Assembly (NCBI GenBank): GCA_963768885.1
Contig: CAVYJN010000006.1
Coordinates: 806,001-870,000, forward strand
Reading direction: 5' to 3'
DNA: 64,000 nucleotides
Origin: DASRIA01 sp963768885
Lineage (GTDB): Bacteria > Actinomycetota > Thermoleophilia > Solirubrobacterales > JBBDJG01
The translations under genes and the position numbers were made by a program. Shown one piece after another: positions 60,322-64,000 of this stretch (the first letter of the stretch is position 1; every line of letters begins with the position of its first letter). The notes under the pieces were generated by a model, which saw only the letters and a program-made list of their open reading frames with translations, had not been told where the DNA came from and made no database searches.

Positions 60322-61344
60322 GTGCCGGGCGACGCGCTAGGCGAGGCCACGCTCGCGCGGGCGCGCGCGGGGGACGACGAGGCGTTTCGCGAGCTCACCG
60401 ACCCCCACCGGCGCGAGCTGCAGCTCCACTGCTACCGGATCCTCGGCTCGTTGCAGGACGCCGAGGACCTCGTTCAGGAGACGCTGTTGGCGGCGTGGCG
60501 CGGGCTCGAGCGGTTCGAGGGCCGATCCTCGGTGCGCGCGTGGCTCTATCGGATCGCGACGAACCGCTGCCTCAACGCGCTGCGCGACGGGTCGCGCCGC
60601 CCACAGGAGGTACAGGCCATGGTTGAGCCGCCCGAGCCCACCCGCCGGACCGAGCCGATCTGGCTCGAGCCGTACCCGGACGTCCTCCTGGACGACATGC
60701 CGGACCGCTCCCCCGGGCCGGCGGCCCGCTACGAGGCCAGGGAGTCGATCGAGCTTGCGTTCATCGTCGCCCTTCAGAACCTGCCGCCCCGCCAGCGCGC
60801 GGTGCTCGTGCTGTTCGATGTGCTCGGCTTCCGCACCGCCGAGGTCGCAGACATGCTCGACACCGGCGAGGCCTCGGTCAAGGGTGCCCTGCAGCGGGCC
60901 CGGGCGACGCTCGGGGGGCGGCTTCCGGCCGCCGACCGCGATCGCGCGCCGCTGCCGAACTCCGACCGCGAGCGCGAGCTGGTCGGGCGCTTCGCCGACG
61001 CCGTCGAGAGCGGCGACGTCGACGATGTCGTCGCCCTGCTCACCGACGACGCGCTGCTCACGATGCCGCCCCAGCCGCTCGAGTACCAGGGCCACGCGGC
61101 GATCGCCGCCTTCCTTGGCCACCGCGCGGAGCTGCGCGGCGCCCCCTTGCGCGTCGTGCCGACCCGCGCCAATACCCAGCCCGCGTTCGGCTGCTACCTC
61201 CCGGACGCGCACGCAGCGATCGCCCGCCCCTACGGACTGATCGTGCTCACGCTCGAGGGCGACGCGATCGCGGCGATCACCTGGTTCAGCGACACCGGCG
61301 TCTTCCGACACTTCGGGCTGCCGCGAACGCTGCCGAACCGCTGA
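60322..61344 (+). CDS. ECF sigma factor with a SnoaL-like C-terminal domain
   Basis: The 340-residue protein has sigma region 2 (DEAFRELTDPHRRELQLHCYRILGSLQDAEDLVQETLLAAWRGLERFEGRSSVRAWLYRIATNRCLNALRD) and region 4 (LPPRQRAVLVLFDVLGFRTAEVADMLDTGEASVKGALQRARATL). Residues 215-340 are an NTF2-like domain (LVGRFADAVESGDVDDVVALLTDDALLTMPPQPLEYQG). Sigma factors with this tail (ECF41/SigJ-like) use it in place of an anti-sigma factor. GTG 60322 is used; ATG 60309 is an alternative. Divergent from the DUF899 gene. Confidence 0.88.
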   Translation: MPGDALGEATLARARAGDDEAFRELTDPHRRELQLHCYRILGSLQDAEDLVQETLLAAWRGLERFEGRSSVRAWLYRIATNRCLNALRDGSRRPQEVQAMVEPPEPTRRTEPIWLEPYPDVLLDDMPDRSPGPAARYEARESIELAFIVALQNLPPRQRAVLVLFDVLGFRTAEVADMLDTGEASVKGALQRARATLGGRLPAADRDRAPLPNSDRERELVGRFADAVESGDVDDVVALLTDDALLTMPPQPLEYQGHAAIAAFLGHRAELRGAPLRVVPTRANTQPAFGCYLPDAHAAIARPYGLIVLTLEGDAIAAITWFSDTGVFRHFGLPRTLPNR

Positions 61345-61354
61345 GGACCGACGA

Positions 61355-61427
61355 TGGGCGGTACCGGGTTCGAACCAGTGACCTCCTGCTTGTAAGGCAG
61401 GCGCTCTCCCAGCTGAGCTAACCGCCC
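61355..61427 (-). tRNA. tRNA-Val (anticodon TAC)
   Basis: On the minus strand a full cloverleaf is present. The acceptor stem GGGCGGT (61427-61421) pairs with ACCGCCC (61362-61356). The D arm is GCTC...GAGC, the anticodon stem CCTGC/GCAGG encloses CTTACAA (anticodon TAC), and the T arm is CTGG/CCGG around TTCGAAC. Discriminator A; no CCA is encoded. 73 bases. Confidence 0.95.
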
Positions 61428-61609
61428 GGATGACCCGAGTTTAGAACGGCGTGGCGGGGTGGGCAGGCCTTGTTGCGCCGCGCGCAACATCGACGGGCCA
61501 CCGCGTTCCTTAACCCGATCTTGACCCGGGCCTTGCCGTCCGCTTGCCGGCCCGCTGCGACGCTGGTTTCGGTATCGCAAATCCACACCAGGGAAGGCAG
61601 GGGACAAGG

Positions 61610-61952
61610 ATGATTCGCATCCTCATCGCAAGCACGGTCGTGGCAATCGCCGCTCTGGCGGCGATCGGCGGGCCGGCGGCCTCCGCCGCCACGCTCCGCC
61701 ACTTCGACGCGACGGTGATCTCGAAGAGCTCGACGTCGCGCACGTTCAAGGCAAACGTCCAGCATCGCGGGGTGATGCGCTTCAAGGTCACGCGCTCCAC
61801 GCGATTCGAGCGGGTCGCCGGGTTCACGGGACTCGGCCCGGAGCCTCGAGGTCGAGGTGATCGCAAAGCGCTCCGCGGGCCGCTGGGTCGCGGTCGCGAT
61901 CGAGCGCCCCGGCCGTGGCGGCGGACGGCGCGGGGGCGGGAACGACGATTGA
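61610..61952 (+). CDS. Small secreted protein with a Gly/Arg-rich end, one frameshift
   Basis: From ATG 61610, preceded by GGGGACAAGG, the protein opens MIRILIASTVVAIAALAAIGG, a signal peptide ending ASA. It continues ATLRHFDATVISKSSTSRTFKANVQHRGVMRFKVTRSTRFERVAGF. Near 61838 the frame changes; the coding-like frame then reads SLEVEVIAKRSAGRWVAVAIERPGR and ends in Gly/Arg-rich GGGRRGGGNDD with TGA 61950-61952. About 113 residues, possibly an OB-like small domain. Function unknown. Confidence 0.6.
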
Positions 61953-62361
61953 CCGGTTTCGCCCAATTTTCGCCCAATAAGCGTGTCGCTGACCTCTCAC
62001 TTAATGAATCAGTGTTTACGCTCGGCGATCCCGGGGTACCTCGCCGCCTGTAGTAGGGGAGTCGGTGCCGGGCCCCCACCTGGCACCAATCGCACGCGTG
62101 CGGCTTGCCGCCGTTTGGGAATCTCCCTCAGGGAAGCGGAACTCACCCCGTTCCGCATACCAACCCCCCCTGCACCCCCAAGAGCGCCCTCGCCTCCCGG
62201 CGGGGGCGTTCTTCCTTCCCGGACGGCTCGGCAAGCCGAATGGCGAGGACCCCGACCCAGGAGTAAGATCGCGCCACGGCTGCCGGAATGGTGCCAATGG
62301 AAGTGTCGAGGAGAAGCATCGCGTCGAGAGGAGCCGGCGAGCGGTTGCCGGCGGCGGCCCC
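61953..62361 (+). other. Gene-free stretch upstream of the STAS gene
   Basis: A long in-frame extension of the STAS gene crosses part of this stretch, but its translation is Pro/Arg-rich and not protein-like. The stretch holds a 7-bp hairpin (GCGGAAC/GTTCCGC, 62136-62156) and a longer one at 62182-62211. I see no gene of its own. Confidence 0.5.
62182..62211 (+). terminator. Strong GC hairpin, terminator-like
   Basis: 13 paired positions (two G-T) between GAGCGCCCTCGCC (62182-62194) and GGCGGGGGCGTTC (62199-62211) with loop TCCC, followed by a T/C-rich tail (TTCCTTCCC). It is placed after the small secreted protein gene and before the STAS gene. It could end the first transcript or be a leader structure of the second. 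Confidence 0.55.
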
Positions 62362-62820
62362 TTGAGCGCGAACCGGTTCGAGCCGGCCCCTCCGGAGCCC
62401 GGTCCCCCGCGGCGCAGGTTCCGGTCGCTGAAGGTCACCGGGCGCTCGCGCAGGCCCGGGATCTACGCGCGTGAGGCGATCGCCCCGATCTGCCAGATCG
62501 ACCTGGCGACCACGGACAAGGCCGCGACACTGACCGTCCAGGGCCAGATGGACATCTCCTGCGGAGACCGCTTCATCGCGTGCCTGCGCGAGGCGCGCGA
62601 CTCCGAGCCGAGCGACCTCGTGATCGACCTGCGCGGCGTGACCTTCATCGACTCGACGGGCCTCGCGCTGCTGTTGAAGGCCGACGGGCTCGCGCGCCAG
62701 AACCAGTTCGAGCTGCACGTCGTGCGCTCCGGGGCGAAGATCGTGCAGGCCGTGCTGGAGGCGACCGGCGTCGAGAAGTTCCTGCCGTTCGTCGACGACC
62801 TTCCCGCGCCGCACTCCTAG
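62362..62820 (+). CDS. STAS-domain protein (anti-sigma factor antagonist type)
   Basis: About 152 residues from TTG 62362; the true start is uncertain because no ATG or GTG lies in frame near the domain. The STAS domain (residues 50-150) reads QIDLATTDKAATLTVQGQMDISCGDRFIACLREA, then DLVIDLRGVTFIDSTGLALLLKADGLARQ and FELHVVRSGAKIVQAVLEATGVEKFLPF. DSTG contains the phosphorylatable Ser of SpoIIAA-like proteins. It probably binds an anti-sigma kinase in a partner-switching system; no kinase gene is adjacent. A two-component system follows 72 bases on. Confidence 0.82.
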   Translation: MSANRFEPAPPEPGPPRRRFRSLKVTGRSRRPGIYAREAIAPICQIDLATTDKAATLTVQGQMDISCGDRFIACLREARDSEPSDLVIDLRGVTFIDSTGLALLLKADGLARQNQFELHVVRSGAKIVQAVLEATGVEKFLPFVDDLPAPHS

Positions 62821-62892
62821 TCGCTCAAAAGGGGGGCGAGTTTCCCTCGCCCGTCGACTTACCTCGCCGAAGGCACCGACCAACGGACGGAG

Positions 62893-63615
62893 GTGGGCGA
62901 GTTGACCGCAAGCACGATCATGGTCGTCGAGGACGACGACGCGACGCGCGAGTTCCTGGCCGACAACCTGCTCGCGGACAGCTACGGGGTCGTGACCGCG
63001 GCGAGCGGGCGGCAGGCACTGAACCTGCTCGAGGTGAGGGAGTGCGATCTGCTCCTGCTCGACGTCGTGCTGCCGGACGCGTCGGGCTTCGAGCTGTGCC
63101 GGCGGCTGCGCGCCGCGGACGGGATCGCGCAGCGGATCGACCCCGAGCTGCCGGTGATCATGCTCTCCGGCCGGACGTCGGAGACCGATCGGGTGCGCGG
63201 CTTCGCCCGCGGCGCGGACGACTACGTGCCGAAGCCGTTCCATTACCCGGAGCTCGCGGCCCGCATCTCGGCGGTGCTGCGGCGCTCGCGCGGCCGGCGC
63301 GAGCGTGGCGTCATCCAGATCGGCGATCTGCGCATCGATCCGTCCTCGCGTGAGGTCCGGATGGGGGACCGTAAGGTCGAGCTGTCCGCCAAGGAGTTCG
63401 CGCTGCTGCATGCCCTCGCCCGCGATCCCGTTCGCGTCTTCACGAAGGAGGAGCTCCTCAGGGACGTGTGGGGCTTTCAGCTGATGGGATCGACGCGAAC
63501 GCTGGACTCGCACGCGAGCCGGGTGCGCCGCAAGCTCGTGCCCGCCATGGGTGGGCGGCGCTGGATCGTGAACGTGTGGGGCGTCGGCTACCGGTTGACC
63601 GACCCGGACTCGTGA
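62893..63615 (+). CDS. OmpR/PhoB-type response regulator
   Basis: The 240-residue protein has a receiver domain with the acidic pair IMVVEDDD, the phospho-acceptor Asp in LLLLDVVLPD (near 57), and the switch residues VIMLSGR and KPF. The C-terminal winged helix reads VELSAKEFALLHALARDPVRVFTKEELLRDVWGF ... RTLDSHASRVRRKL ... VWGVGYRL. It has an unusual insertion of about ten residues before the LPVIML strand (AADGIAQRIDPE). GTG 62893 follows GGACGGAGG. Its stop overlaps the histidine kinase start. Confidence 0.92.
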   Translation: MGELTASTIMVVEDDDATREFLADNLLADSYGVVTAASGRQALNLLEVRECDLLLLDVVLPDASGFELCRRLRAADGIAQRIDPELPVIMLSGRTSETDRVRGFARGADDYVPKPFHYPELAARISAVLRRSRGRRERGVIQIGDLRIDPSSREVRMGDRKVELSAKEFALLHALARDPVRVFTKEELLRDVWGFQLMGSTRTLDSHASRVRRKLVPAMGGRRWIVNVWGVGYRLTDPDS

Positions 63616-64000
63616 GCGGCTTGTTCCTCCTGTGCGCGTTCGGCACGGCAGCGCTCCTCGGAGCTGCGCTCACAGCCGTCGCGCGCCGTCGCGTGCGCGC
63701 GCGGTTGGGTCGCATCGCCCGTGCGAGCCACGAACTGCGGGGCGCGCTTTCCGCGATGAGCTTGGCCTTGTCGCGTATGGAGGCCGCCCCGGATCGTGAG
63801 CCGTTGCGTGCATCCGTGGAGGCGCTGCGCTCACAGCATGCGCGGGCGCAGCTCGCCACCGAGGATCTGGACGCCGCTGGAGGCGCCGGGCTCGAGACCG
63901 GGTCGGAGGCGAGCACCCTGATCGACCTCGAGACGCTGGTGCGGCGGTGTGTGCGGGCCTGGGCCGCCGCGCACGGAAGGTGGCGCGTGGTGTTGGACTG
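63612..64000 (+). CDS. Sensor histidine kinase, N-terminal part (cut by window end)
   Basis: GTG 63612 overlaps the response regulator stop (GTGA). The protein starts with one membrane helix (GLFLLCAFGTAALLGAALTAVA). It goes straight into the dimerisation domain RLGRIARASHELRGALSAMSLALSRMEA, whose H-box His lies in SHELRG. Only 129 residues are in the window; the ATPase domain is outside. No sensor domain is visible between helix and H-box, so the kinase probably senses through the membrane or a partner. Confidence 0.85.
   Translation, partial: MSGLFLLCAFGTAALLGAALTAVARRRVRARLGRIARASHELRGALSAMSLALSRMEAAPDREPLRASVEALRSQHARAQLATEDLDAAGGAGLETGSEASTLIDLETLVRRCVRAWAAAHGRWRVVLD

Noticed and set aside
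61355..61427. tRNA at 61355-61427 as an attachment site of an integrated element
   Set aside because: No integrase and no repeat of the tRNA 3' end was seen in the window.

Overview
The window is high-GC DNA (codon third positions almost all G or C) with many GTG starts, long antisense shadow frames and a Thermoleophilia-like gene set. That set includes SnoaL-like proteins starting MSQENVE, secreted proteins with Arg/Lys-rich tails, a YVTN-propeller cytochrome c and DUF6529. I read it as a chromosomal segment of an aerobic soil-type actinobacterium of the Thermoleophilia, probably Solirubrobacterales. That placement is inference; no rRNA is present. The only RNA gene I found is tRNA-Val(TAC).

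Layout. 1-2.1 kb: the end of a saccharopine-dehydrogenase-like gene and a secreted PQQ-type sugar dehydrogenase. 2.2-8.7 kb (minus): an operon crp/fnr - fdhA - fdhB - nrfD - fdhD for a formate dehydrogenase. Its catalytic subunit has an in-frame TGA at the selenocysteine position, followed at the bacterial spacing by a SECIS-type hairpin. 8.8-17.7 kb (plus): acyl-CoA carboxylase subunit, K+-channel-like protein, cytochrome P450, CcmF, a CcmI-like protein and a propeller/di-haem cytochrome. 18.0-26.6 kb: DUF559 protein, a large membrane protein divergent from a MerR regulator, Tag glycosylase, metallophosphoesterase, glutaredoxin, XseAB and DUF6529. 26.7-36.7 kb: mostly secreted proteins (beta-helix protein, trypsin-like protease, TolB-like propeller, carboxylesterase). 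Within it lies a scrambled stretch (about 30.7-32.9 kb) of small, duplicated or broken genes. 36.8-46.6 kb: MarR/YceI/FMN-reductase divergon, PhlG-like hydrolase with a berberine-type oxidase, a sigma factor fused to a zinc-finger/membrane tail, AraC and VOC genes, and a nitrilase-like protein coupled to a flavoprotein. 46.7-53 kb: stress protein, TMEM175 channel, lipoprotein, then an operon of a citrate-synthase-like lyase, PaaK-like CoA ligase, VOC protein and glutathione transferase. 53-56.4 kb: sigma factor, anti-sigma factor and GH15 glucoamylase operon. 56.5-64 kb: transaldolase, DoxX-like protein, O-methyltransferase, DUF899 protein, ECF sigma factor, tRNA-Val, STAS protein and a two-component system cut by the window end.

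Two cautions apply throughout. First, at least ten otherwise well-conserved genes carry one or more single-base frameshifts, often an extra base in a short homopolymer. These look more like sequence errors than decay, so I annotate whole genes across them and say where they are. Second, functions come from recognised motifs and remembered family features, not from searches.

The most notable items are the selenocysteine formate dehydrogenase; a roughly 200-residue C-terminal domain shared by two unrelated secreted propeller proteins 32 kb apart; an unassigned ligase/lyase/VOC/GST operon; a recurrent leaderless promoter layout (TAnnnT 6-7 bases before the start codon); and the scrambled 30.7-32.9 kb stretch with a carboxylesterase 3' remnant and a duplicated gene leader.
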